Of a stretch of 54,488 bases of DNA, positions 1 through 7,820 are shown piece after piece. This DNA is from GCA-020344715 sp050115935 (GTDB lineage Archaea; Thermoproteota; Bathyarchaeia; Bathyarchaeales; Bathyarchaeaceae): assembly GCA_050115935.1 (NCBI GenBank), contig JASFPO010000001.1, positions 1 to 54,488 of the forward strand. Reading direction: 5' to 3'. The notes beneath the pieces were generated by a model. It was not told the DNA's origin. It did no database searches and saw nothing but the letters and a program-made list of their open reading frames with translations. A program made the position numbers and the translations under genes. Numbering within the stretch: the first letter of the stretch is position 1; each line of letters begins with the position of its first letter.

Positions 1-26
1 GATGAAGGTCTTGGTGTCTATTTCGT

Positions 27-1084
27 TCACGCCCTTGACGCAACTGGAGTTTTTGCCTTAATATCTCTCAGTTTTCTTCGGTAGTAGGCGAGTGGATGTC
101 TTATTCTCCTCCTGCAAATCTCGTCCATACCTGGGCACACACCATGGGTGCGTAAGGTGTCGCATCTCGGCGGGATGTACTTTATTCTAGAACCTCTTAG
201 CCCCGCTAAGTGCTCTACTTGATAGCGAGTCATTCTTTCATTGAAGTCAGCCAGAGAACGAAACAGGTCAACCACATTTTCGGGATCCATACCTACATTT
301 ATTAAGAAAGTTGTGAGAGCAAACCGCCCAATGTGAGAAAGGTGACGCCCAGAACTTATTGTTTCATGCAAGCTCTTTACGCAGGGAGGATACGCAACGA
401 TGATGATTTCTGAGGGAATCTCTTCCCAGCTGGTCTTCCCTCTTTTGTCGTAGAAGAGTTGCTTCAGCTTGTTGATGTGATCCATTATGTTGGGAGGTAA
501 CGACTTAACTTCTACCTCAAGTTTCTGTTCTATATATCTGCGCACTTCTTCCTCTAGAAGTCGACAAGCCTCAACTTGAGTTAGAAAGACTTCTCCTTTT
601 GACAGCAATTTGTTGGTGAGTTTCCACCTTTTGTCCTGCATAACCGCCGCGTTTCTTATGTAATCCGCGAAACCAAGCAAAAAATCGAAGCTCGGCATGT
701 TAGGTTGAGGCTGTATTGGTTTTAGTTTCCACTCGAAGTTCTTTGAAATTTCAATAATTGTTTCTTTGCTTTCCTCTCTGAGCAAGGTGGACACGCGTTT
801 GGCTTCTGCTAATGCGTAGGTTCTCTTAATGCGCGAATCTCCAGTTGCGGCAACCATCATGATTGCGATTGGAAAGGAGGGAATTTCCACATTGTCTTTG
901 ATTTTGTCTGTTTTTCGCTCACCCTATTATAGAGCAGTGCTTCTTCAATTCTGGCTTCTGCTCTTCTTAAAATGGGTCGATATTCGATTTCTTCAAGTTC
1001 GTCGATTTTCAGATCTAGTTTTTCGACAAATTTTGCAGCGTCTGGAATGAACGGATATTTTGCTTGGTCGCTTTTGGTTAGAAC
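27..1084 (-). CDS. priL: DNA primase large subunit PriL, interrupted by a -1 frameshift
   Basis: Non-catalytic large subunit of the archaeal primase that makes replication primers with PriS. The long open part (27-890) has the C-terminal Fe-S domain: Cys in YPPC, PRCD, GVCPG and EICR (residues 170, 243, 252, 259 of that part), followed by HPLAYYRRKL. The N-terminal half, starting AKYPFIPDAAKF and running to EALLYNRVSEK, is readable in another minus-strand frame up to about 1084. One missing base in the T5 run at 911-915 would join the frames and give about 352 residues, a normal PriL length. The N-terminal frame opens right after a TAA (1085-1087) with GTT, not ATG/GTG/TTG, although a GGAGGG ribosome site lies just upstream. 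The lesions may be sequencing errors, true decay or programmed frameshifting. Family identity is sure; intactness is not. The gene follows pcn on the same strand. Confidence 0.85.
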
Positions 1085-1132
1085 TTATATTCTCCCTCCT
1101 ATGCGTTGTGCCCTAACGCTGTTCCTTGCTTG

Positions 1133-1888
1133 TCACTCTACTTCTATGCGTGGAGCCAAGTAAAAGGTGAGTTTTCCTTCTTTTGGTTGTTGGAAGTCAA
1201 TCTTAACGGGCATGTCAGATGAGAATTCTAGTGTTGCGATGTCGCTGGTTGCTGATGCGCTTTTGATTATTTCTGACAGGTAGCTTAGGCTGAATGTTGC
1301 TTTAGATGACTCTTTAGCTTCGAGGTCTAGTAGAGTTTCGCTTCCCTTTTTAAGTTCTACCACTGCTCCCATGAGATCTCCTGTTGCACGTAAAGTCATT
1401 TTTTCATTGTCTATTTCAACGCGGACATGGTCGCTTACGAGTTGTACGTCTTCTATGGCTTGATGTAAACCATGGGTGGTGGTTTTGGCGCGGACGTTGA
1501 AGGCTATTTTTGGTGTAGGTACCTCTTCTTCGGCGGCTTCTAAGGTTGGCATGTTGAAGGTGCGGTCGTATCTGCCTTTGATCGCGATGTTGAGTCGTCC
1601 GGTTTTTTCGTCTAGTGCAAGTTCAACGGACTCGTCCTTGGCGGATCGGCGGAGAAGCTTAAGCATTTCGCTTACGTTTATGCAGATTTTCGTTTGAGCG
1701 TCACATTGGTATTCGTCAAATATTGTTTTCGGCCATTCGAAGTCTATCATGGCAACACGAGATGGGTCCATTGCGCGTAGTTTGATGCCTTCGGGGTTCA
1801 TGTCAAAAGTTGCTTCATCAACTAGGGTTGATATGACGGTTATCATGTCGCGCAGGAGTTTTGCGTCTGTTATTCGGAGTTTAAACAA
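1133..1888 (-). CDS. pcn: DNA polymerase sliding clamp (PCNA)
   Basis: Trimeric ring that tethers replicative polymerases, FEN1, ligase and other PIP-box proteins to DNA. The 251 residues match the usual PCNA length. The N-terminus (FKLRITDAKLLRDM) and the core GIKLRAMDPSRVAMIDFEWP are the classic first-domain signature. The C-terminal strand (LTFYLAPRIEVE) provides the PIP-box docking edge. It lies between the coiled-coil protein gene and priL on one strand, so clamp and primase subunit are probably co-transcribed; the gap to the priL reading frame is under 60 nt and holds a strong GGAGGG site. Confidence 0.97.
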   Translation of the reverse strand: MFKLRITDAKLLRDMITVISTLVDEATFDMNPEGIKLRAMDPSRVAMIDFEWPKTIFDEYQCDAQTKICINVSEMLKLLRRSAKDESVELALDEKTGRLNIAIKGRYDRTFNMPTLEAAEEEVPTPKIAFNVRAKTTTHGLHQAIEDVQLVSDHVRVEIDNEKMTLRATGDLMGAVVELKKGSETLLDLEAKESSKATFSLSYLSEIIKSASATSDIATLEFSSDMPVKIDFQQPKEGKLTFYLAPRIEVE

Positions 1889-2032
1889 TTTTCGATTTCA
1901 CGCCTCCTTTGTGCTGGTTAATTGTAGCGTTGACTTGATTTTAAGCCTTCTCATAAAAAGACAGTCTTGGAAAAATCGGGTTGCTATTCCATTGACAAGG
2001 GTAAGGTTTCTGTCTTGTCGGCTACAAATGTC

Positions 2033-2347
2033 CTACGAGACCCCAACTTTTCTTTTTTTCCTTAGTTTTCTGAGTTGTTGCTCCAACACTTTGATTGTCT
2101 TCTTGAGGATTTCTTTCTCGTTAGTTAGATTCTCATTTTGAGTTTGCAGCTTAAAGGACTCTTTGCGGAGTTTCTGAATTGTATCTTCGTATTCTTCACT
2201 TTTCTTGGTCAACTCAGCTACTCTACGCTTCAAGCTGGTTACTTCCACTGTTAAGGTCTCTAGTTGCTTGTTCAGACTATCTTCTTTCGATATCGGTTTT
2301 GGTCTTGATTCCTTTTGCTTCACCCTTCGCAACCAGTTCAAAGCCAT
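2033..2347 (-). CDS. Small coiled-coil protein of unknown function
   Basis: About 104 residues and not a recognised family. Nearly the whole protein after residue 25 is a predicted long coiled coil: leucines and isoleucines spaced 3-4 apart among Lys/Glu (KQLETLTVEVTSLKRRVAEL onward), ending in a basic KLRKKRKVGVS tail. ATG at 2347 is chosen; an in-frame GTG lies four codons upstream at 2359. A TATA-like CGATTTAAAGG on the minus strand about 40 nt upstream suggests a nearly leaderless transcript. Its place between tfs and pcn points to a DNA- or polymerase-associated structural role, but that is only context. Confidence 0.65.
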   Translation of the reverse strand: MALNWLRRVKQKESRPKPISKEDSLNKQLETLTVEVTSLKRRVAELTKKSEEYEDTIQKLRKESFKLQTQNENLTNEKEILKKTIKVLEQQLRKLRKKRKVGVS

Positions 2348-2584
2348 AGATTCTTCCACCCTGAATCTTCTTAATTGTCGATAGCCTTTAAATCGTTAAT
2401 TGTGGTCTTGAAATCAGACAATCATACAATCCACAACAGATTTTGAGAAAATCGAGGACATTTTTGTCAGCTAAAACAGAAGATCTTCAACAATACGAAG
2501 ACAAAGCCCTGAAGATTTTTGAGTAGCAACACGCCAGCAGAAAATTGCGAAATAATTATTCAAGGATAGAACAAAGGCGCGCGT

Positions 2585-2932
2585 TTAGCTGTATTCTCTG
2601 AATGTGTAGTTGCATTTCGTACATCTGAAGAACTGCGTAGAAGACTCGTCGCTTCCTCTTGTTTGAACCTGCCAAACATAAGCTTGATTGTTCCCACACT
2701 TTGGGCATTCAATACGCATAGTAGGCAAAACCCGCAGCTTCTGTTCTTTCTTCCCGATAATTGCAATAGTCTCTTGTGGAGAGTGCTCGATGACTTTTGG
2801 TGCGGGTTCCAACTTCTGCGCAAGTTGCTTGCTTTTGAAGTTGCATTTTGGACAGGCTAACACAAACCGTGTTTTTCCCTTGCTTTGTTTCTTCGGCACA
2901 AGTCTTGTTCCGCATTTAGGACAAAACTGCAT
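2585..2932 (-). CDS. tfs: Transcription factor S (TFIIS/RPB9-like)
   Basis: Transcript-cleavage factor that rescues backtracked archaeal RNA polymerase. Two zinc ribbons are visible: N-terminal CPKC/CPKC (residues 4-32) and C-terminal CPKC...CTKC (residues 75-110). The acidic Asp-Glu pair needed for stimulated cleavage is present in RGSDES just before FFRCTKC, so this should be a cleavage-competent TFS rather than a subunit-only paralogue. ATG at 2932 (MQFCPKCG) matches the family; upstream codons give a nonconserved five-residue extension. It is downstream of the DUF99 gene. A short GCGCGCG tract (2577-2583) lies immediately after the stop. Confidence 0.93.
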   Translation of the reverse strand: MQFCPKCGTRLVPKKQSKGKTRFVLACPKCNFKSKQLAQKLEPAPKVIEHSPQETIAIIGKKEQKLRVLPTMRIECPKCGNNQAYVWQVQTRGSDESSTQFFRCTKCNYTFREYS

Positions 2933-3028
2933 AGTTGACGTCCTCACGCGCTTCTGTTCCCTTTTGCATACCGTCGAGTCTTTTAAACCTTTTCTTATCT
3001 CAATTCAGACTCAGACTCCGATTTCTTA

Positions 3029-3643
3029 CTATTGATTTCCATTTTCCATTAGCCGACCAAGCCCTGATGCTACAAGATGCGCCACTCTTAAAGCCTCTGG
3101 GATATTGCTGCGCGTTGAAGTGCTCTTCAAAATTCTTTTAGCATCCTCCTCTGAGATGCCAGCAACATGGGCAAAAACTGGTTCTTCCCCAGTCCTCGTA
3201 CATACTCTCATTATCTTTCCGGCCTTCTCTATGGCTTCCCATCGCTTCTCGCTTTGAGGCAGATTCTGCAAGGCCTTCCTTATGTCGTTGAAGTTGGGTT
3301 TATCCCGAGTAACTGCGATCACAGGCAATTTCACATCTTCATGGAGTTTCTCTATGTCAACCACGTTGAAACCTGCCATTGTCACACCGTTAAGCATTAC
3401 AATGCGAAGCTGGTCATAATGAGGAGACGCCACTATCATAGACGCGATTCTTTCAGTTGCATCCATCCCGTCGATTTCAACTTGAGTTCGCATGACGCCG
3501 TTCAGCCAATATCCTCCTCTAAAAACCACGCCTATGACATCAACAAGACCTCTGGTGTGAGGAGTGAAAACTCCATCGTCAATACCCAAAATCCGAATCT
3601 CCGGCTTCACTACACGGATTCTGGCAACTTCACTCTTTCTCAT
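3029..3643 (-). CDS. DUF99/UPF0215 family protein (endonuclease V-like fold)
   Basis: About 204 residues of the archaeal DUF99 family, distantly related to endonuclease V and proposed to act on deaminated or damaged DNA. Visible family features are the opening acidic motif RILGIDDGVF, the VFRGGYWLNGV strand and the central LNGVTMAGFNVVD segment. ATG at 3643 is chosen because it begins one base after the upstream RNase III-like stop; upstream codons lie inside that gene. It sits in the csl4-rpoL-tfs operon. The catalytic role is family-level knowledge and is not shown by the sequence. Confidence 0.8.
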   Translation of the reverse strand: MRKSEVARIRVVKPEIRILGIDDGVFTPHTRGLVDVIGVVFRGGYWLNGVMRTQVEIDGMDATERIASMIVASPHYDQLRIVMLNGVTMAGFNVVDIEKLHEDVKLPVIAVTRDKPNFNDIRKALQNLPQSEKRWEAIEKAGKIMRVCTRTGEEPVFAHVAGISEEDAKRILKSTSTRSNIPEALRVAHLVASGLGRLMENGNQ

Positions 3644-3644
3644 T

Positions 3645-4025
3645 TCACTTATCAAGCCTCGCCAAAATCTCACGGAGCAAAGCGGCAAAAGCCTCAACAA
3701 CATCATTCTTCGCGCTCAGAATCTTCACAGAATCTTCAAGCGTTACAGTGTCAGCTAACCAGGCAAACACGATTATGGCTTCAGCAGCATTTCCGAGATC
3801 GTGACGGTCAATCCTGTGAGGCAGCAATTTTCTCATATCCGCCTTTTTGACCGCCTCAGCTAGAATTTTATTGTTGACTTTTACACTTGTAGGATGGCCT
3901 GATTTCTGAGATGCAACAAGAGAGTAAAGAAAGTTTACATAAGCGTCGCCTAGTCCAGCTAAGTTCTTGTCGAGCAAGATCTCTTCAAGAGTTTGGTATC
4001 TCTTTATAACCAGGCCTTTGCTCAT
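3645..4025 (-). CDS. Small RNase III-like family protein
   Basis: About 126 residues. Segments GLGDAYVNFLYSL, a KVNNKILAEAVKKA stretch and HDLGNAAEAIIVFAWL resemble the minimal RNase III-fold proteins of archaea: an acidic GDA near the start and a second conserved acidic region around NAAEA. Whether it cleaves RNA is unknown. ATG at 4025 overlaps the rpoL stop as ATGA, indicating coupled translation; the ORF can be extended four codons upstream but that is less likely. Its operon partners (Csl4, RpoL) are RNA-synthesis and RNA-decay proteins, consistent with an RNA role. Confidence 0.6.
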   Translation of the reverse strand: MSKGLVIKRYQTLEEILLDKNLAGLGDAYVNFLYSLVASQKSGHPTSVKVNNKILAEAVKKADMRKLLPHRIDRHDLGNAAEAIIVFAWLADTVTLEDSVKILSAKNDVVEAFAALLREILARLDK

Positions 4026-4327
4026 TTTTGTGGCCATTCTTTCAACGCTTTTGTTAGGCTATTGCGAAACTGTTCAGTCTGATTCCTTATTTTTGTTGCT
4101 GCCTCCCGCATTACGGTTTCAGCCTTTTTATCTGGTTTTCGCCCCTCTTTCATGCGAACATAAACTATGGGATTTGCCACCAGTGGATGAGGTATGTCGT
4201 AGCCTGCCATTTCAACTGATTTATCTTCCAGTAGAGCTTTCTGCAAAACGTTGCAAAAAGTATGTCCTTCGTTTTCGATTTCTATACGCAACTCATCAGA
4301 TGTCTTTTTCAGAACTTTTATGTTCAA
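4022..4327 (-). CDS. rpoL: DNA-directed RNA polymerase subunit L (Rpb11)
   Basis: Small assembly-platform subunit that pairs with RpoD. Its 101 residues fit the family, and the signature GHTFCNVLQKALLEDKSVEMAGY followed by HPLVANPIVYVRM is clear. The start overlaps the csl4 stop by four bases (ATGA), and its own stop overlaps the next start in the same way, giving a tightly coupled csl4-rpoL-RNase III-like unit. The C-terminal helix (EAATKIRNQTEQFRNSLTKAL) is the usual dimerisation helix. Confidence 0.95.
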   Translation of the reverse strand: MNIKVLKKTSDELRIEIENEGHTFCNVLQKALLEDKSVEMAGYDIPHPLVANPIVYVRMKEGRKPDKKAETVMREAATKIRNQTEQFRNSLTKALKEWPQK

Positions 4328-4902
4328 GCCATTTCACCTTTGCCATAATCTTGGGCAGCTTTGCGATTCTCAATCTTGCCACATTTTGAACAGTGCATCC
4401 TCACTTTTCTATGGGTTAGAATGTTCCCACAGTGAGAACAGAAAGCATGGATGACTCCCAGATCAGGCTCTTTGGTAGACAAATGGAAAGTTCTGTTTTT
4501 ATCGCTGACCACCTTTGCGCGAATTAGGTCGCCAGGTTTACATACTTCATACATAGTTTCAACATAGCGGAGACTCACATCTGAAACGTGTAAGATGCCA
4601 GTGAAGAAACCAGAAAGAGAATGCTTGCTCACTTGGTATATGCGCACAACTGCTGTTTTGCTTTGTACATCTGTAACCTGACCAGTTATCAGGCTACCAA
4701 CTTGGGGAAAAGGCAAAAAGCGAGTTCTCGGAAAAACCGAGACCTGCTTGTTAAGCACATCTATCAAAGCGCGACCAGTTGCAGAAGAATAGATTGTGCC
4801 GTTTTCCTCGTAAGTTCCGGGTCCAGGCATGAATTCTTCAATCACACCTAAGCGGTCGCCAGGAACCACAAATTGTCCAGTTTTCTGTTTTGACGAAGGC
4901 AT
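4324..4902 (-). CDS. csl4: Exosome RNA-binding subunit Csl4
   Basis: Cap subunit of the archaeal exosome, which degrades and tails RNA 3' ends. Three parts are visible: an N-terminal strand domain (VVPGDRLGVIEEF...GTIYSS), a central S1 RNA-binding domain (VGSLITGQVTDV through ISV-like FTGILHVSDVS), and a C-terminal zinc ribbon CSHCGNIL...MHCSKCGKIE. ATG at 4902 (MPSSKQKTG) is chosen; the ORF extends 22 codons further with no family likeness. It heads the minus-strand information operon and is transcribed away from the ECF transporter gene. Confidence 0.93.
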   Translation of the reverse strand: MPSSKQKTGQFVVPGDRLGVIEEFMPGPGTYEENGTIYSSATGRALIDVLNKQVSVFPRTRFLPFPQVGSLITGQVTDVQSKTAVVRIYQVSKHSLSGFFTGILHVSDVSLRYVETMYEVCKPGDLIRAKVVSDKNRTFHLSTKEPDLGVIHAFCSHCGNILTHRKVRMHCSKCGKIENRKAAQDYGKGEMA

Positions 4903-5005
4903 TTTCCATTCCTTCAATACCAGTCTTGAAGATAGCACATCTCTAACTCTTTCCTCGAAGCATCGCAATAAACCTTTTGATTCTTCGCTTGCTGTATCAG
5001 AAAAC

Positions 5006-5031
5006 CTTATATGGTTGGATTATCCATCCAA
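5006..5031 (+). promoter_or_regulatory. TATA-like box with adjacent inverted repeat, ECF gene promoter
   Basis: CTTATATG near 5006-5013 is a good archaeal TATA element about 27 nt before the ATG at 5037, so the transcript would be nearly leaderless. Directly downstream, TTGGAT (5015-5020) and ATCCAA (5026-5031) form a 6-bp inverted repeat with a 5-nt spacer. A repeat between TATA and start site is where an archaeal repressor would block transcription. The regulator is unknown. Confidence 0.5.
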
Positions 5032-5036
5032 TAAAC

Positions 5037-5621
5037 ATGCGCTCACCCACTGTACGTCAAATCGCTCTATTGAGCGTGTTAATCGCCGTCTCTCTAGGTA
5101 TCCAGCTAGCTCCCCGCCCGCCAAATGTCGAGTTCACCTCTTTATTCACCTTTCTTGTCGGCGTCCTATACGGCAGCCTAGTTGGCGGATTCTTCGGCGG
5201 CTTCGTAATGTTTGTAAACGGATTCTTGTCACCTTGGGGCTTTGCCGGCTTAATGATGCCATTTCAAATAGTCGGAATGGCAACAATTGGATTCTGCGGA
5301 GGAATTTACAGAAGACATGCGACCGGGCAAAACTCCGCTCAAGTCAGCGCTGAACTTGCGATTTTAGGTGCAATTCTGACGTTTCTATTTGACGTTGTCA
5401 CAAACGTAGGTGTTGCTGTGTTACCTGCACTAGCTGGAACTCCATGGCACATCTCTTTGATATTGGCACTTTTCATGGGAGCCCCATTTTCTTTGATTCA
5501 CATAATTTCTAACACTGCTCTGTTCAGCTTAGGATTTATCCCGCTCTTTAGAGCCTTGCAAAGAATCCCAGGAGGTGAAACCTTATGGTCAAAAAAAGAA
5601 CTCTTGCATTCACAACGTTAG
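5037..5621 (+). CDS. ECF transporter substrate-binding (S) component, possibly cobalamin type
   Basis: About 195-residue integral membrane protein with some five or six hydrophobic segments: ALLSVLIAVSLGIQLA, SLFTFLVGVLYGSLVGGFFGG, a glycine-rich loop FVNGFLSPWGFAG, and later stretches around FLFDVVTNVGVAVLP and a LILALFMGAPFSLIH region. This is the layout of S components that capture vitamins for an energy-coupling-factor ABC transporter. The next gene encodes a DUF4430 protein, a domain related to transcobalamin C-terminal modules, so corrinoid is the favoured substrate (inference). No EcfA/EcfT genes are in the window. ATG at 5037 follows a TATA element at leaderless spacing; 20 extra upstream codons are unlikely. 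Confidence 0.8.
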   Translation: MRSPTVRQIALLSVLIAVSLGIQLAPRPPNVEFTSLFTFLVGVLYGSLVGGFFGGFVMFVNGFLSPWGFAGLMMPFQIVGMATIGFCGGIYRRHATGQNSAQVSAELAILGAILTFLFDVVTNVGVAVLPALAGTPWHISLILALFMGAPFSLIHIISNTALFSLGFIPLFRALQRIPGGETLWSKKELLHSQR

Positions 5622-6064
5622 CTGTACTAGCTTGGGCTGCTTTGACAACTACTCTGTTGGGCTATTTCTACATACGTTTTCAAGAATACGTTGAGTTATC
5701 ACATGAGTACGAAGCCGCAATAATGAGAGTGAACATATACATCCACTATGGAAATGAAACAGGGAAGTTCTGGTACAACGACACAATTGTGCCATTGGGT
5801 ATTGCTCTGTTGAATGCCACAGAAACTATTGCTGATGTCGAATCCACGCCCTATCCGGGGATCGGTGTGCTTGTCGATTCCATAGGTGGTGTTGCAAACA
5901 GTGTGACCGAAGGGAAGTCATGGTTCTGGTGGAACTGGGACACAACGAATTCAAAGTGGATCTATGGGGAAATCGGAGCGGACCAGCACATGTTACATCG
6001 CGGAGACATTGTGGCATGGACCTATCGAAGCTATGAAACGTGGCCTCCACCGCCACCTTCATAA
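5585..6064 (+). CDS. Membrane-anchored DUF4430 (transcobalamin C-terminal-like) protein
   Basis: 159 residues. An N-terminal transmembrane anchor (LAFTTLAVLAWAALTTTLLGYFYI, roughly residues 6-29) is followed by an extracellular domain. GKSWFWWNWDTTN...WIYGEIGAD...LHRGDIVAWTY is the DUF4430 signature, a small fold resembling the corrinoid-contacting domain of transcobalamins. It overlaps the ECF S gene by 37 nt and has its own strong GGAGGTG ribosome site, so the pair is probably co-expressed for surface capture plus uptake. The tail ends in a proline run (PPPPPS) whose DNA is the antisense of the glycine run ending the convergent methyltransferase gene. Confidence 0.78.
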   Translation: MVKKRTLAFTTLAVLAWAALTTTLLGYFYIRFQEYVELSHEYEAAIMRVNIYIHYGNETGKFWYNDTIVPLGIALLNATETIADVESTPYPGIGVLVDSIGGVANSVTEGKSWFWWNWDTTNSKWIYGEIGADQHMLHRGDIVAWTYRSYETWPPPPPS

Positions 6065-6756
6065 CTTCTCCTGCTTTTTCTTTCTATCACATATAGATTC
6101 ACTATAAACTCGTGTTTTCGTTTTCTATGAAATCCGAACATGTATGGTATAGCCATAATCTTTGCGTATGTAGCACGTATCTGCCCACCATGCTTTTCAA
6201 TGAACCTTTTGAGAAAGACAGAAGGCTGAACGGGTACAACTTTGGTTTCATGTTCCTTGAGCCTTTTGAGAAGCTCCTTGTTGCTTTCTCCTTTGTGAAG
6301 TGAATAGATTCTATTCGCTATTTCTAAGGATTTTTTGAGAAAACTTCTATCTGCTCTTCTTTTTTGCACACCAAAAGGTGGATTTTGGAGCACCGTATCG
6401 AAGTCACCATGTAAAGCATCAATGTGTGCTATGACCCATTGGGTCCTGTCTTTCACACCTGACTCTTTTGCGCTTTTCCAAGCTAGTTTCACGGCGGTTT
6501 TGTCAATATCGACGCCAACAGCTTCTCTAGCCCCTAAAAGCGTTGCGCCAATGGCTAGTCTTCCAGTGCCACATCCAAGATCTGCCACGGTCTTTCCGAT
6601 GATGTCACCATTTACGTAAGCGGCTATATAGAGAATTTCTGCTGCGATGTTTGCAGGTATTGTGTACTGTTCCAGATGAGCCTTAGGATCAGGATGAGGC
6701 GCAACTTTAGACAATGCGATTTCTAGGTTCCGTTTCCGAACCAGCCTTCTTTGCAC
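6031..6756 (-). CDS. METTL5-like RNA N6-adenine methyltransferase
   Basis: About 241-residue class I SAM-dependent methyltransferase. The SAM motif VADLGCGTGRLAIGA and the adenine-N6 catalytic motif NPPFGVQKR are both present, as in METTL5-type enzymes acting on small-subunit rRNA. The N-terminal LEIALSKVAPHPDPKAHLEQY with TIPANIAAEIL is the family pattern. GTG at 6756 is preferred; TTG at 6768 is an alternative. Either start lies inside the end of dph2, so the genes overlap by 34-46 nt. The 3' end overlaps the convergent DUF4430 gene by 34 nt, producing a low-complexity YEGGGGGHVS tail. Confidence 0.88.
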   Translation of the reverse strand: MQRRLVRKRNLEIALSKVAPHPDPKAHLEQYTIPANIAAEILYIAAYVNGDIIGKTVADLGCGTGRLAIGATLLGAREAVGVDIDKTAVKLAWKSAKESGVKDRTQWVIAHIDALHGDFDTVLQNPPFGVQKRRADRSFLKKSLEIANRIYSLHKGESNKELLKRLKEHETKVVPVQPSVFLKRFIEKHGGQIRATYAKIMAIPYMFGFHRKRKHEFIVNLYVIERKSRRSYEGGGGGHVS

Positions 6757-7730
6757 AGTTTTTCCCAACTCATTTCTTCAAGAACGACCAATGTCTCCTC
6801 TAATGTCAGAACAGGCTTGCGGAATTTTGATGCGTCATCCAGAGATACACGGGGACATGCAGTGTTAACGAAAGCCTCTAATGTTGGAAACTGCATCAAA
6901 GCTTCTGGAGTTATCTCTCTTAGCGCAAGCAAAGTAGCCTTCTTTTCTTTCTTCTCTAGATTCTCCTTAATCTCTAGAGCTTCATCGAGTCTCTCCTGTC
7001 CATTTTTAAGTCCAATGAGTAAACCGAAATTTTCCGCACTTTTTGCTTCACAGATTGTTGCCCAACGCTGTTTCATGGTCGTCTGAACCTCGTTGTCTAT
7101 GCGGTAGGCTCTTTTCTCGTATGGGTCAGCCACTGTGACGGGTTTTCCTGTTGCCAATGCCAAGCCGATGGCATGGAATTTGCCGCCTCCAATGAAGAGG
7201 AAGGCTTCCACGTCTTCAGAGACTGCTTTGGCATTGCTGTAGTTGCAACCTGTTACTTGACCAGCGTAGTTTAGCTTTCCAGTGTCTCCGATTGCAACGC
7301 CTTTTCCAGCTTTAATGAGACGTTCTCGGGCCTCACTTAACATGTCAACGTGCTGCACAGTAGTCGCCAATCCAAGACTCTTCCAACCCTCAATGAAGGG
7401 CAAGGCGTTGTTTATTGCTTCTTTAATGCTGACTCCAGCTTTGGCTTCTACGTAGATTGTTGGCACTCTTGACTGTCTTGTTATAGGAGTGTGCCCAAAG
7501 TGAACAAGCAAGTCAGCTCTTAGGGTTTCAGCTTCTGGAATCGCTAAGTCACAAGCTCCATAGCAAGGGTCTGCTGAGATTATAGCTAGGGCTCCAGTTT
7601 TCTCAACGACTTTTGCCAAGCGAGGCCCATGAGGTTTCAAGCCTTCAGGGAGCTGAATGAGAACATGTTTCGCTTCAAGTTTTTCTATTTCCTGTTTGAT
7701 TCTTTCTTCCTCAAAATAGAATTTTTCCAT
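6723..7730 (-). CDS. dph2: Diphthamide biosynthesis enzyme Dph2
   Basis: Radical SAM-type 3-amino-3-carboxypropyl transferase making the first C-C bond of diphthamide on elongation factor 2. Archaeal Dph2 is a homodimer with an unusual [4Fe-4S] cluster. Cluster and conserved cysteines are visible in SADPCYGACDLA (C56, C60), VTGCNYSNAKA (near 160) and NTACPRVSLDD (near 287). The length of 335 residues is typical. It is followed by the METTL5-like gene with overlap, linking two translation-apparatus modification genes. Confidence 0.93.
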   Translation of the reverse strand: MEKFYFEEERIKQEIEKLEAKHVLIQLPEGLKPHGPRLAKVVEKTGALAIISADPCYGACDLAIPEAETLRADLLVHFGHTPITRQSRVPTIYVEAKAGVSIKEAINNALPFIEGWKSLGLATTVQHVDMLSEARERLIKAGKGVAIGDTGKLNYAGQVTGCNYSNAKAVSEDVEAFLFIGGGKFHAIGLALATGKPVTVADPYEKRAYRIDNEVQTTMKQRWATICEAKSAENFGLLIGLKNGQERLDEALEIKENLEKKEKKATLLALREITPEALMQFPTLEAFVNTACPRVSLDDASKFRKPVLTLEETLVVLEEMSWEKLCKEGWFGNGT

Positions 7731-7820
7731 GAACGCACGCTCAAGTTTAGACTCTGCTAATCAAATACATCTTTCTCGTACGCAGTTCTCCTCATTTTCG
7801 ATTGCACTTGTGCAACACAA

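Noticed and set aside
829..1163. Plus-strand ORFs over priL
   Set aside because: They are antisense to the PriL N-terminal half, which reads clearly on the minus strand.
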